Assembly (NCBI RefSeq): GCF_024054555.1
Contig: NZ_JAMXLY010000011.1
Location: 1 to 64,000, forward strand
Direction of reading: 5' to 3'
Length of the DNA: 64,000 nt
Source: Segatella cerevisiae
GTDB lineage: Bacteria; Bacteroidota; Bacteroidia; Bacteroidales; Bacteroidaceae
Below, piece after piece: positions 7,773 to 16,397 of this stretch (the first letter of the stretch is position 1; every line of letters begins with the position of its first letter). The translations under genes were made by a program, and so were the position numbers. The notes beneath the pieces were generated by a model. That model had not been told where the DNA came from, did no database searches, and saw nothing but the letters and a program-made list of their open reading frames with translations.

Positions 7773-10700
7773 TTAGTCTTCCAAAAATCTTAATCCCATG
7801 GAACAGATAATCTTATGTTCTTCCGGTTTATTGTCTTCTTCCTCCTTATGTACGAGTTCGTTATTCTTGTATAGTTCAAGGACGTAATTAACGATTTCGT
7901 CATGGGATAAGTTTTTCATACGGAGCATACGTCCTAGCATTGTCTTCACAGTATCGAGAAAAGGATAGTTGTAAATATTGTCAATTGCTTCTTTCAGCAG
8001 TTGCTTCTCCGTATCACCGAAAAACAAGTCTGCTGGACGCTGGTAATAGCTATCCAATAAGGTGACGATACGGTAACGAGTACTGAAACGATTACCCAGC
8101 ATGCCACTGACATTTGTATTTCCATTTATCTGAATATTCTGCACAGCTTGAGATACCAGGTCGTGATGGTTTCCCAAGGGTTCTACGGCAGGTTCACTTA
8201 TACTGCATTCCATAGCCTTGAGAATTTTTTTCTGTGACTGGCTAATAAGCTCCCCTTTCGAATTGTACCAGGAAAGTAGGTCAAAGCCGCTACGAGTACG
8301 AACATAAGTAATAACCCCATCACGAAAACGATCTTCGGTCGCTTTGGTTGAATAGACCATATCGTTAAGGTGAGGAATGATATCCTTTAACTTGGGATTC
8401 GCCCTGATAGCCTGATTCCATATCTCGTAAGCCTGCGATGCCAGGTCAACGTCATTGTCCTCTTCATCATCCAAGGCCCCAGCCTTTTCATTATAAAGGT
8501 CGGTAAGATTCTGTTCATTACCTTCAAAGAAGACCTCATCACTTCCCACGACATGTGCGGCTTCGTTGATACGCTGGTTCAGTCGGCTACGGAGATTGAT
8601 GATTTGTTCTACTCCATCAGCAGGGAAAAATGAATAGCAGAATATCTTATCGAAGTTCTGCCCGATACGATCCACACGACCTGCACGCTGAATAAGCCGT
8701 ACAATAGCCCACGGAAGGTCAAAGTTGACAATAACGTGTGCGTCCTGTAAATTCTGACCTTCACTGAGAACATCAGTGGCAATCAATATACGAGTCTGGT
8801 CAATTTCCGGCATATCGGATTTCCCATTGCTTACTGGGGAAAACTTTTCGACAATAGCCGTTGGATCCGGACTTTCTCCGGTCGCGATATCTATATGATT
8901 GATGCCACGTCTTTTCAACTGCCCGTATATGTATTTGGCTGTATCAGAAAATTGAGTGAAGACTATTATCTTGTCCTCCTTGTGCCTATTACGGACGAGG
9001 TCTTCCAGTTGATCCAGTTTCTTGTCCTCTGCCGGATTCCATACTCCACAATATTGAATCATCTGAATCAGGACCTTACAGTCTTTGATGAGTGTTTGCT
9101 TAAGTGTGCGCTTGAAATATTTAGGATTAATCCATGCCACATTATTTTTGGAAGAAATATATTGATAATACTCTTGTGCCTTATGCAGATAGAAATCCAT
9201 GTCTGTAGAAATGGTGAGAATATCACTGTCTGTGACGGCAGGTTCAGAGCTTGCTTCATCACCAAATATGTCATTAATATCGATATCATCAATATAATCC
9301 TCCGGAATTTGGTTCTCATCACCGACAGGAAGAGAAAGTTTGTTGTCAATGGCATAGATAAAGACACAGTTACGCAGGATATGACGATAGACCGTAAGCA
9401 GGAAAGCCAGTCCACTGCTGTCTATACGCTTGAAGAAAGTACTGCGACAAAATCCCATCATCCGCCTGCCGGCTCGAGATAAATGTTCCAAAAGCTGCAA
9501 ATCATATTTTGGAGCCCCTTTTGTCATCTCGTCTTTCACATATTGCGAAAGGCCATAACGTGGAAGTTCCAATTCGGACATATAATTGAGCATTTCTTCA
9601 GAATACAAACGATAGAACTGATCACCTTTCTCCGTTTTATACTTGATAGATTTAGGTATACGTTCAGGGAAATAGGATTTGGAACCATCATTGAATTTCA
9701 GATATTTGCGACCACTTGCTTTATCCGTCTCTGCATAATTTTCTTTAATAAATGTCCGTGTGCGGCGAACCATAAAGAGCTTCATAAGTTCAGTCCAATC
9801 CTCGACATGATCACTCAATTCAAAGGCTTTGATACTACGCATAAAAACTTCACTGTGATTATGCTTGAACTGATTGTCACCACCTTCAGACTTAATTTCT
9901 ACTTCCGGCCGAATGCCTAAATCCTGATTTTCACTGATAAACAACTTTAACTGGGAACTCAAATCCCGATAGTCCTTATTGTACGGAGTAGCCGTCAGTA
10001 AGAGCACACTATTATCCTGACTTTCTATAAATTTCTTGATATTCTGATAGCGAGCACCTTGAGGATTACGAAGGTTATGACTCTCATCAATAATGACCAA
10101 CCGAAAATAGCGTTGTGTTTCGATGTCAATAGGCTGGGCATTGGATATAACAATAGCTTTTAAATCATATTTATCAATATATCCTTTCCACATCTTTTGG
10201 AGGTTTGCCGGACAGATAATCAATGTACTGCCAGACATATGATCCTCAAATATTTTAGCAATAGCACAAGCCGTAATGGTTTTTCCAAGTCCTACGACAT
10301 CGCCAATCATAGCACCTTTGATTTTATCATTCATCAAATGCTTGGCAGCTATCTTTACGGCATTCTCCTGAAAAGGAAACAGGTCTTTCTTAAATACAGG
10401 ATCAAGGACATATTCATTGATTCCGGAACGTGCTTCCTGACTCAGGTAATAAGCTGTTTTCAAATAGATATAATAAGGCTTGATATTCTGGTCACCAGCC
10501 CAACTGTCCTCTATCGCATCAATAAGATCTTTGGTAATATCAATACAACGGCGGTCGTTCCAACGGTCATTAAACCAGTCTGACAATTTTTGTGCATTAT
10601 CACTATCACCAAATTCGGCATTAAGTTCTCCCTGTTTGGTTAATCCGGGGAAAGTCAGATTACTGCTGCCCATAATAGCTTCAATCGAATGCATGTGATC

Positions 10701-11171
10701 TTCTGGACGATAGGCAAGGTAGAGTTTGGCATGAAGTGGTTCACGCAGATAAAGTTTTACGCATACCTTCTCATTCTTCATCTGACTGGCCAGTCTTCTC
10801 AAAGTCCACTCATCTTGTTTGGAGGGGAGCCCCCATTGGAGCTGACGACGAAACTGCATAGCAATCTTCTTCTTGCATTTGCTGATAAAGCTATCATCGG
10901 GTAGTTTATCCTTATGAGGGTACATACTACGGATAAGTTCTTCATTAGGTCGCTGCATGCCAATAAGAAGTCGACAAACTCTGAAATGACGCCCGTCTTC
11001 CTCTTCAACATAGTCACCTTCGAGATGGTCAATTTCATCTACGATTCGGTTCCATCCTCTCAAATTGAAATAACCAACACAAAAATCGGTCCTTACAATT
11101 CCCTGTGTGGTTATCAGATTTTTCAGACCTTCCTCGAATTTGAATTCGATATTGTCATAAATACGTGCCAT
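7773..11171 (-). CDS. PLD-nuclease / SNF2-family helicase (restriction-translocase subunit)
   Basis: An 1132-residue protein. The N-terminal about 210 residues form a phospholipase-D-type nuclease domain with HAKLYLA (HxK at 147-149) and GSSNLT (168-173). A superfamily-2 helicase core follows: Walker A GDVVGLGKT (290-298), DESH (362-365), LLTATPYN (391-398), and motif VI near residue 820 (RLIQRAGRVDRIGQ). A long C-terminal region of unknown fold completes it. PLD nucleases can cut DNA without metal ions, and the helicase core probably translocates along duplex DNA. It is the first gene of the five-gene operon and lies 14 bases before the methyltransferase, which suggests a two-subunit restriction system: translocation and cleavage here, modification and specificity in the partner. 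Only one HxK motif is visible, so dimerisation would be needed for a full PLD active site. Confidence 0.88.
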   Translation of the reverse strand: MARIYDNIEFKFEEGLKNLITTQGIVRTDFCVGYFNLRGWNRIVDEIDHLEGDYVEEEDGRHFRVCRLLIGMQRPNEELIRSMYPHKDKLPDDSFISKCKKKIAMQFRRQLQWGLPSKQDEWTLRRLASQMKNEKVCVKLYLREPLHAKLYLAYRPEDHMHSIEAIMGSSNLTFPGLTKQGELNAEFGDSDNAQKLSDWFNDRWNDRRCIDITKDLIDAIEDSWAGDQNIKPYYIYLKTAYYLSQEARSGINEYVLDPVFKKDLFPFQENAVKIAAKHLMNDKIKGAMIGDVVGLGKTITACAIAKIFEDHMSGSTLIICPANLQKMWKGYIDKYDLKAIVISNAQPIDIETQRYFRLVIIDESHNLRNPQGARYQNIKKFIESQDNSVLLLTATPYNKDYRDLSSQLKLFISENQDLGIRPEVEIKSEGGDNQFKHNHSEVFMRSIKAFELSDHVEDWTELMKLFMVRRTRTFIKENYAETDKASGRKYLKFNDGSKSYFPERIPKSIKYKTEKGDQFYRLYSEEMLNYMSELELPRYGLSQYVKDEMTKGAPKYDLQLLEHLSRAGRRMMGFCRSTFFKRIDSSGLAFLLTVYRHILRNCVFIYAIDNKLSLPVGDENQIPEDYIDDIDINDIFGDEASSEPAVTDSDILTISTDMDFYLHKAQEYYQYISSKNNVAWINPKYFKRTLKQTLIKDCKVLIQMIQYCGVWNPAEDKKLDQLEDLVRNRHKEDKIIVFTQFSDTAKYIYGQLKRRGINHIDIATGESPDPTAIVEKFSPVSNGKSDMPEIDQTRILIATDVLSEGQNLQDAHVIVNFDLPWAIVRLIQRAGRVDRIGQNFDKIFCYSFFPADGVEQIINLRSRLNQRINEAAHVVGSDEVFFEGNEQNLTDLYNEKAGALDDEEDNDVDLASQAYEIWNQAIRANPKLKDIIPHLNDMVYSTKATEDRFRDGVITYVRTRSGFDLLSWYNSKGELISQSQKKILKAMECSISEPAVEPLGNHHDLVSQAVQNIQINGNTNVSGMLGNRFSTRYRIVTLLDSYYQRPADLFFGDTEKQLLKEAIDNIYNYPFLDTVKTMLGRMLRMKNLSHDEIVNYVLELYKNNELVHKEEEDNKPEEHKIICSMGLRFLED

Positions 11172-11258
11172 ATAAAAATGTGTTCTTATTTCTTAATGAA
11201 ATAAATCTCCAAATTACTTATATATTGATGACTCTTCATACATGTCTCATTTGAACAC

Positions 11259-11292
11259 CAAATATAGCAAATTATTTTTGATCTACATCAAA
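11259..11292 (-). promoter_or_regulatory. Candidate promoter of the defence-like operon
   Basis: Read on the minus strand: TTTG (11289-11292), a 22-base spacer, TATATTTG (11259-11266). The -7 element fits the Bacteroidota consensus and the spacer is one base longer than usual. It would give a leader of about 80 bases before the helicase ATG at 11171. The rest of the 11172-11495 gap is AT-rich and holds, on the plus strand, the -7 box of the second EamA gene. Confidence 0.5.
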
Positions 11293-11471
11293 ATGAAGGT
11301 ATTTAATTTCCTAACCTTAGCATTTTATCTAATCAATTGCTACATGATGAAAAACAGGAATTTCAACTATATTTTAAATTCATAACTAACTGACGAAGTA
11401 AGATAATCTCATTTTTCTTTCCATTTAAGAAAATACTACACACAATTGTTTCCTGTTTTTTATTTTTAGCG

Positions 11472-11479
11472 TAACTTTG
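11472..11479 (+). promoter_or_regulatory. -7 box for the second EamA transporter
   Basis: TAACTTTG, identical to the box in front of the first EamA copy (1465-1472), 16 bases before the ATG at 11496. No well-spaced TTTG was found upstream. Confidence 0.5.
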
Positions 11480-11495
11480 CCCATAAAAACTGTGA

Positions 11496-12482
11496 ATGGG
11501 AAAAGAAACAAACGTACAAAGAGAGGGAGATTTACGGGATTTGACAATATCAGATAATCTGGCAAAAGAATCTAAGGTAAAAACAGACAGCAAGAAAGAC
11601 AAAAACAAGATACTTGCCCATCTGATTGCCATCATAACCGTTGGGTGCTGGGGTTGTACCTTTGTCAACACGAAATATCTTCTAAGAAGCGGGCTGGAAC
11701 CTGAAGAAATCTTCCTGGTCCGCTTTCTGTTAGCTTACCTCTGTATATGGTGGATCTCGCCAAAGACCCTATTCTGTGCCAACTGGAAAGATGAATTGAT
11801 GATGCTGGTCCTGGGCGTGACGGGAGGCTCGATGTATTTCCTCACAGAAAATTCTGCCGTAGGACTGACTTACGTCAACAATGTGGCATTTATCGTCTGC
11901 ACGGCTCCTCTTATTACGACAGCTCTCGCCATCGCTTTCCTCAAGCACGCCAAAGCATCGCCAAGGCTGATCATCGGTTCCCTCATCGCTCTGACAGGCG
12001 TAGGGGCAGTCATCTTCAACGGCCATTTCGTCCTCCACCTCAGTCCTGCGGGAGATGCACTGGCACTCTCGGCCGCCATCTGCTGGTCAGTCTACAGTCT
12101 GGTGATGAAAAAGGCATCCCGAAAATATTCCTCTATCTTCATTACCCGCAAAGTATTCTTTTACGGTATCCTCACTATTCTACCGGTATTTATCTTCCGG
12201 CATTGGACTTTTCCATTGTCACGGTTCGGTGAAACAGAGGTGTGGGCAAATCTCCTCTTCCTGGGCGTCATCGCCTCTTTCCTTTGCTTCTGGTCGTGGA
12301 ACTGGGTCATCAGGAAGATCGGGGCATTGAAATCCTCCAATTATATTTACTTGAATCCCATTACGACAGTCATGGCAAGTGCCCTTTTCCTGAATGAACC
12401 GTTGACAACGATTGCTTGTATCGGCGGCGTTCTCATCCTCATCGGTGTGTTCCTTTCCAACCAAGCCAAAGATACAGTTTAA
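11496..12482 (+). CDS. DMT-superfamily (EamA) transporter, copy 2
   Basis: A 328-residue integral membrane protein with two EamA repeats (start of repeat 1 near residue 42, HLIAIITVGCWGCTFVNTK; repeat 2 near 188, DALALSAAICWS). It aligns end to end with the copy at 1516-2475 apart from the hydrophilic N-terminal 40 residues, which differ. The nucleotide sequence has diverged more than the protein, and this copy is richer in GC, matching the genes to its right. It is transcribed towards the CDF transporter gene and converges on it with 26 bases between the stops. The substrate is unknown; amino acids or other small metabolites are typical for the family. Confidence 0.85.
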   Translation: MGKETNVQREGDLRDLTISDNLAKESKVKTDSKKDKNKILAHLIAIITVGCWGCTFVNTKYLLRSGLEPEEIFLVRFLLAYLCIWWISPKTLFCANWKDELMMLVLGVTGGSMYFLTENSAVGLTYVNNVAFIVCTAPLITTALAIAFLKHAKASPRLIIGSLIALTGVGAVIFNGHFVLHLSPAGDALALSAAICWSVYSLVMKKASRKYSSIFITRKVFFYGILTILPVFIFRHWTFPLSRFGETEVWANLLFLGVIASFLCFWSWNWVIRKIGALKSSNYIYLNPITTVMASALFLNEPLTTIACIGGVLILIGVFLSNQAKDTV

Positions 12483-12508
12483 ACGGAAGACAGGCTTCCG
12501 CAAAATCC

Positions 12509-13492
12509 TCAATGATTAGGGGGTAGAAAAGTAGGCAGGTTCGGGTCTTCATATCGGCCGTTGATTTTGACCGGTTCAAGATGAATGGTGATCATCGTAC
12601 CTGAGCCAAAATGCTTTCGGAGTTTGTTTTCTATATGGATCGAATGTTGGTGCGCCTCATAGAGGGAGAGTTGTCCGGGCAACCGAAGGTGCATCTCGAT
12701 CTCGATCTGATCACCGATACGACGTGTCCGAAGGTTATGGATGCCACTTACGCCAGGCTCACTTTCAGCAATATCTACAATCTTGTTCTCGACACTGTCA
12801 GGCAGACTCGCGTCCAAGAGTTCGCCTACAGACTTACGGATCAGTTTCCATGCTGCCACGATGATGAACACACTGACAATGAGTGCAGCCAAAGGGTCCA
12901 GGACAGTCCAGTGAGGTCCCAGGATCACAGCACCGCCTATACCCAGAGCCGTACCGACAGAAGACAGGGCATCACTCCGATGATGCCAGGCGTTGGCAAT
13001 GACCGCTTCCGAATTCACCTTCTTCCCGACAGCCGCAGTGAAACGATAGCACCAGTCCTTGACGACGACACTGACCAAGGCGGCGATGAGCGCAATCATA
13101 CCGGGTTGTGCCGGGACAGCCCCATTGAAAGCCTTCCATGTTTTGCTCAGTCCGTTGAAGAAGATCATCGCACCGACAACCAAGAGAGCGATTCCCACAA
13201 TAGCGGCAGCAAGAGTCTCAAATTTGCCATGACCATAATCATGCCCTTTGTCCTTGGGTTTGTTACTCAATTTGACAAAGAGAAAGACTATGGCATCTGT
13301 CAGGAAGTCTGCCAGCGAATGGACCGCATCAGCGATCATGGCAGCAGAATGCCCCAGAATACCGGTAGCAAACTTGAACAGCATGAGGAAGATGTCCACA
13401 CCTGTCCCTGCCAATGTCACCTTGTATATCTCCTGTTCGCGATCATGCTCTGTCATTTCATTTCTCTTTTCCATCGTCACATTCTGAATCAT
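12509..13492 (-). CDS. Cation diffusion facilitator (CDF) metal transporter
   Basis: A 327-residue CDF exporter. The metal-site helices are visible: GHSAAMIADAVHSLADFLTD (D55 and D62 region) and NAWHHRSDALSS, giving the D/H-xxx-D pairs of the transport site. A histidine-rich loop HDYGHGKFE follows the second helix. The C-terminal about 90 residues (SLPDSVENKIVDIAESEPGV onwards) are the cytoplasmic ferredoxin-like domain that dimerises and senses metal. Such proteins export Zn, Fe or Mn using the proton gradient; the exact metal is not evident. The start at 13492 (MIQNVTMEKR) was chosen because a strong Shine-Dalgarno sequence lies 8 bases upstream. A reading 28 codons longer exists but has no such support. 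Confidence 0.88.
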   Translation of the reverse strand: MIQNVTMEKRNEMTEHDREQEIYKVTLAGTGVDIFLMLFKFATGILGHSAAMIADAVHSLADFLTDAIVFLFVKLSNKPKDKGHDYGHGKFETLAAAIVGIALLVVGAMIFFNGLSKTWKAFNGAVPAQPGMIALIAALVSVVVKDWCYRFTAAVGKKVNSEAVIANAWHHRSDALSSVGTALGIGGAVILGPHWTVLDPLAALIVSVFIIVAAWKLIRKSVGELLDASLPDSVENKIVDIAESEPGVSGIHNLRTRRIGDQIEIEMHLRLPGQLSLYEAHQHSIHIENKLRKHFGSGTMITIHLEPVKINGRYEDPNLPTFLPPNH

Positions 13493-13500
13493 ATCTTTAC

Positions 13501-13505
13501 CCTCC
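13501..13505 (-). promoter_or_regulatory. Shine-Dalgarno sequence deciding the CDF start
   Basis: GGAGG on the minus strand (CCTCC on the plus), 8 bases before the ATG at 13492. It stands out because most genes in this window lack a recognisable Shine-Dalgarno. The 13506-14044 gap otherwise holds only the promoter of the next gene and an AT-rich stretch near 13800-13870 with a possible minus-strand -7 box (TATTTTTG, 13806-13813). Confidence 0.6.
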
Positions 13506-13978
13506 CGGTATCCGATCTTCCAAAAGCATTTCCACCTACGGCCGATTCCAGATACATGGCAGTTCTCGTGTTCCACTATCTCTGTTCCGGAACCATCTGC
13601 CTATTCCAGGCAGATTTTCCTATCCGCACCAACTTCTTTCTGTAAAATCATGCTTCCGTACAATCGGGGCTCTCTGCCGCCAACTGATCCGCCAACTCCC
13701 AAAGACAAGACATCTGCAAGTGCAAATTTCTACATGGGCGTTGTCGTCTGATTATCAGGCATTCCTCTTTTCACATCAAACGCTTTTGTAAAACTTTCGA
13801 AGCTACAAAAATAAAGAATATATTTGATTTATATCTAAAATTTCCGAAAAAAAACGAAAAGAATCACTTACACTTCATTTTCAGCCTAGGAATATTCCAA
13901 CCTCCAAACCCTACCGGTCACAACCGTCCCTGCACTCAGAGCAGGCACTGCGGACACAGCAAATCAGGAAAGGGCAAA

Positions 13979-14009
13979 TTGCAGGTTCCGGAGATTTTTA
14001 CTATATTTG
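13979..14009 (+). promoter_or_regulatory. Promoter of the phosphodiesterase gene
   Basis: TTG (13979-13981), a 20-base spacer, TATATTTG (14002-14009). It predicts a start near 14015 and a leader of about 30 bases before the ATG at 14045. Confidence 0.65.
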
Positions 14010-14044
14010 CAGCAACATACATTCATTTCATTTAGACAATAACT

Positions 14045-14608
14045 ATGAAATACTTGATCTTGTCCGATATTCACGGTTCCCTTCCAAGGCTGCAAAAAGC
14101 TCTGGAGATATACCGTCAAAAGCACTGTGACATGCTTTGTGTCCTGGGAGATATCCTCAACTATGGTCCACGCAATAGTATTCCTGAAGGACTGAATCCG
14201 AAAGGCATCGCCGAAACCCTCAACAATATGACTGACGAGATCGTCGCCATACGGGGAAACTGTGATTCCGAAGTGGACCAAATGCTCCTCCACTTCCCCA
14301 TCATGCAAACTTATATGATCCTCGTGGACAACGGGAAGAAATTACTGTTCACTCACGGACATATTTACAATAAGGAGAATCTGCCTGCCGGACGTTTCGA
14401 TGCCGTGTTCTACGGACATACCCACTATTGGGAGTTGTCTCCTGCTACCCCGGGGAACGATGAGAATCCGGGACTTCCGGTAATCTGCAATACTGGTTCC
14501 ATTACCTTCCCCAAAGGAGGGAACCCACCAACTTTCGCAATCTATGAAGACCGTACGATATCAGTATACACTCTGGACGGAAAACTCCTTAAATCACTTC
14601 AAATCTAA
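14045..14608 (+). CDS. yfcE: YfcE-like metallophosphodiesterase
   Basis: A 187-residue calcineurin-like phosphoesterase of the YfcE/MJ0936 type. The metal-binding motifs occur in order: DIHG (residues 8-11), LGDILNYGP, RGNCD, FTHGH and YGHTH. This is the complete set expected for a two-metal active site. E. coli YfcE hydrolyses phosphodiester bonds in artificial substrates; the natural substrate is not established. The length is standard (about 184 in E. coli). The next gene starts three bases after the stop, so the two form an operon. Confidence 0.88.
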   Translation: MKYLILSDIHGSLPRLQKALEIYRQKHCDMLCVLGDILNYGPRNSIPEGLNPKGIAETLNNMTDEIVAIRGNCDSEVDQMLLHFPIMQTYMILVDNGKKLLFTHGHIYNKENLPAGRFDAVFYGHTHYWELSPATPGNDENPGLPVICNTGSITFPKGGNPPTFAIYEDRTISVYTLDGKLLKSLQI

Positions 14609-14611
14609 CCG

Positions 14612-15205
14612 ATGATGAACATCAGAAAAGCCAGGAAAACAGAAAGCGGACTCATCGCTTCACTGATCATGGAAGCAATGGATGCCGAGTGCTGCCAATA
14701 TCTGGCAGGACCGGAGCATACGCTGGAAGAGTTTCACCAACTGATGAGTCAGTTGGTATCAGAAAGCGGAAACCTTTACAGTTATCAAAACATTTTGGCC
14801 GCTGTCGATGACCGGGACCGGATCACGGGCATCTGCGTGTCCTATGACGGAGCACAGTTCCGACAGTTGCGTGAACCCTTTGTCCAAAAAGCCAAAGAAG
14901 ACTTTGGGATAGACCACAGCCAACTACAAGATGAGACCAATGCGGGGGAGTTGTATATCGACAGTCTCTGTGTTGTCGCGTCCGCCCGTCATCAGGGCAT
15001 TGCCACGGCCTTGCTGAAAGCGGTCCTGCAGCAAGCCGGTCAATCGGGATTCCAATCTGCCGGATTGCTGGTAGACAAAAATAATCCCAAAGCAGAAAGA
15101 CTTTATCTGTCTTTAGGGTTCCAATATGTGGAAGACGCTTCTTGGGCAGGCCATGCCATGAAACATCTGATGCGGTCTGTACCGAGAGCGGACAACAATC
15201 AATAG
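14612..15205 (+). CDS. GNAT-family N-acetyltransferase
   Basis: A 197-residue GNAT protein. The acetyl-CoA-binding segment is at about residues 110-150 (LYIDSLCVVASARHQGIATALL; the RHQGIA part is the Q/RxxGxG/A loop). The C-terminal NNPKAERLYLSLGFQYV is the usual last strand-helix unit. The N-terminal half (residues 20-90) is less conserved and sets acceptor specificity, which cannot be predicted. It follows the phosphodiesterase by three bases. A start one codon later (14615) is equally possible since the gene begins ATGATG. Confidence 0.85.
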   Translation: MMNIRKARKTESGLIASLIMEAMDAECCQYLAGPEHTLEEFHQLMSQLVSESGNLYSYQNILAAVDDRDRITGICVSYDGAQFRQLREPFVQKAKEDFGIDHSQLQDETNAGELYIDSLCVVASARHQGIATALLKAVLQQAGQSGFQSAGLLVDKNNPKAERLYLSLGFQYVEDASWAGHAMKHLMRSVPRADNNQ

Positions 15206-15283
15206 TCCATCCGTTTTGCATTCGCAAAGGATTGGAAATTATTATACAAAGTTTCGTTTCTTTTGACTAAATGAGAACAGAAT

Positions 15284-15314
15284 TTTGTCATTCTGGCAAA
15301 ATTCCGTTACTTTG
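15284..15314 (+). promoter_or_regulatory. Promoter of the ThiD-like/AraC fusion gene
   Basis: TTTG (15284-15287), a 19-base spacer, TTACTTTG (15307-15314; one mismatch to TAnnTTTG). The ATG follows at 15335. Confidence 0.65.
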
Positions 15315-15334
15315 CAACAAACGGGAAACGGAAG

Positions 15335-16270
15335 ATGGCTACAATACTGACCATAACAGGTTCTGACAGCACCGGAGGGTCCGGTGTCCAGGCTGACATC
15401 AAAACGATATCAGCCCTCGGAGGGTATGCGCTGTCCGCAATCACTTCCATCACCGTACAGAATACCCTTGGTATCCAGGCTTTCTACGATGTCCCTTCAG
15501 AAATCGTCAGGGGTCAGATGGAAGCGATCATCGACGATATGCAGCCGGATGTCGTAAAGGTCGGTATGATCCGTAACCTCAACACGTTGCAGGCGATCGT
15601 GGAAGAACTGATGCAATACCGCCCGAAGTATATCCTGTACGATCCCATCATCTATTCCAGCAATGGGGACCAGTTGATGTCGGACGCCCTGATCTTCAAG
15701 ATCCGGCAACTCCTCATCCCGCTCTGCTCCATCGTGATCCTGCACAAGCATGAGTCAGAACTGATCCTCGGCAAGGACAGCAATGCCCATGTGCTCTACC
15801 TTGACGATCACCTGATGCACGGGCAAACCAACACTTTCTCGTCAGCCATCGCCGTCTACCTGAGCAAGGGACTCTCCGAACAGGATGCCATCAGGGAAGC
15901 GCACGGTTATATCAACCTGCAGATATCCCGGGCCAAAGGTCCTCAGAGCAGGAGCACCGAACTCTACAATGAGTTTATCGACACCGTTACCCGCCATTTC
16001 CATACCAACAGTGACGTGGCTTTCTATGCCAACTGCCTCAATGTGAGCAGCAGGTACCTGGCACAGGTCACACACCGGATATCGGGGAAATCCCCCAAGG
16101 GTATCATTGACAAGATGGTCACAGACGCAGTAGAAACAGAACTGAAAACAACGAATAAGAACGTTCAGGAAATAGCTTATGATTTTCATTTTCACTCACA
16201 AGCCCATTTCTCCAAGTTTTTCAAGAAACAGACGGGGATGACTCCCGGCGCTTTCAGGAAAACACGCTGA
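15335..16270 (+). CDS. ThiD/PdxK-like domain fused to an AraC DNA-binding domain
   Basis: A 311-residue two-domain protein. Residues 1-200 match the ribokinase-like ThiD/PdxK fold: ITGSDSTGGSGVQADIKT (substrate-binding start), YDPIIYSSNGDQLM, and SSAIAVYLSKGLSEQDAI. Residues about 215-311 are a complete AraC-type double helix-turn-helix ending HFSKFFKKQTGMTPGAFRK. Two kinase features are damaged. The catalytic anion-hole motif, normally HGTGC(T) in ThiD, reads HGQTNT at 162-167, removing the catalytic Cys/Asp. The segment between HESELILG and HG is also some 40-50 residues shorter than in ThiD. The domain therefore probably binds a pyridoxal- or HMP-like ligand without phosphorylating it. Genes for both PLP synthase subunits follow on the same strand, so it is a good candidate regulator of pdxST. 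Confidence 0.85.
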   Translation: MATILTITGSDSTGGSGVQADIKTISALGGYALSAITSITVQNTLGIQAFYDVPSEIVRGQMEAIIDDMQPDVVKVGMIRNLNTLQAIVEELMQYRPKYILYDPIIYSSNGDQLMSDALIFKIRQLLIPLCSIVILHKHESELILGKDSNAHVLYLDDHLMHGQTNTFSSAIAVYLSKGLSEQDAIREAHGYINLQISRAKGPQSRSTELYNEFIDTVTRHFHTNSDVAFYANCLNVSSRYLAQVTHRISGKSPKGIIDKMVTDAVETELKTTNKNVQEIAYDFHFHSQAHFSKFFKKQTGMTPGAFRKTR

Positions 16271-16327
16271 ACTTCCCCGCACTTTCATTTCTTCTATCCG
16301 GTCTGTATCCGTCATGAGCAACAGGAC

Positions 16328-16354
16328 ATTCAATCCTCCCAAAAGGAATTGAAT
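16328..16354. promoter_or_regulatory. Inverted repeat upstream of pdxS, candidate operator
   Basis: ATTCAAT (16328-16334) and ATTGAAT (16348-16354) form an inverted repeat with a 13-base centre. It lies 44 bases before pdxS, in the 127-base gap after the AraC-fusion gene. No Bacteroidota -7 box was found in this gap, so pdxS may depend on an activator. The link to the AraC protein is a guess from position. Confidence 0.35.
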
Positions 16355-16397
16355 CTCTGAAAATACAAACGAAACATATTCATTAAAATCTATAGAA

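Noticed and set aside
2603..11171. Assignment of the operon to DISARM, BREX or Mokosh
   Set aside because: No DUF1998 helicase (drmA/drmB), PglZ or BrxC genes are present, and the helicase is SNF2-type, not the UPF1-like type of Mokosh. Only isolated features are shared.
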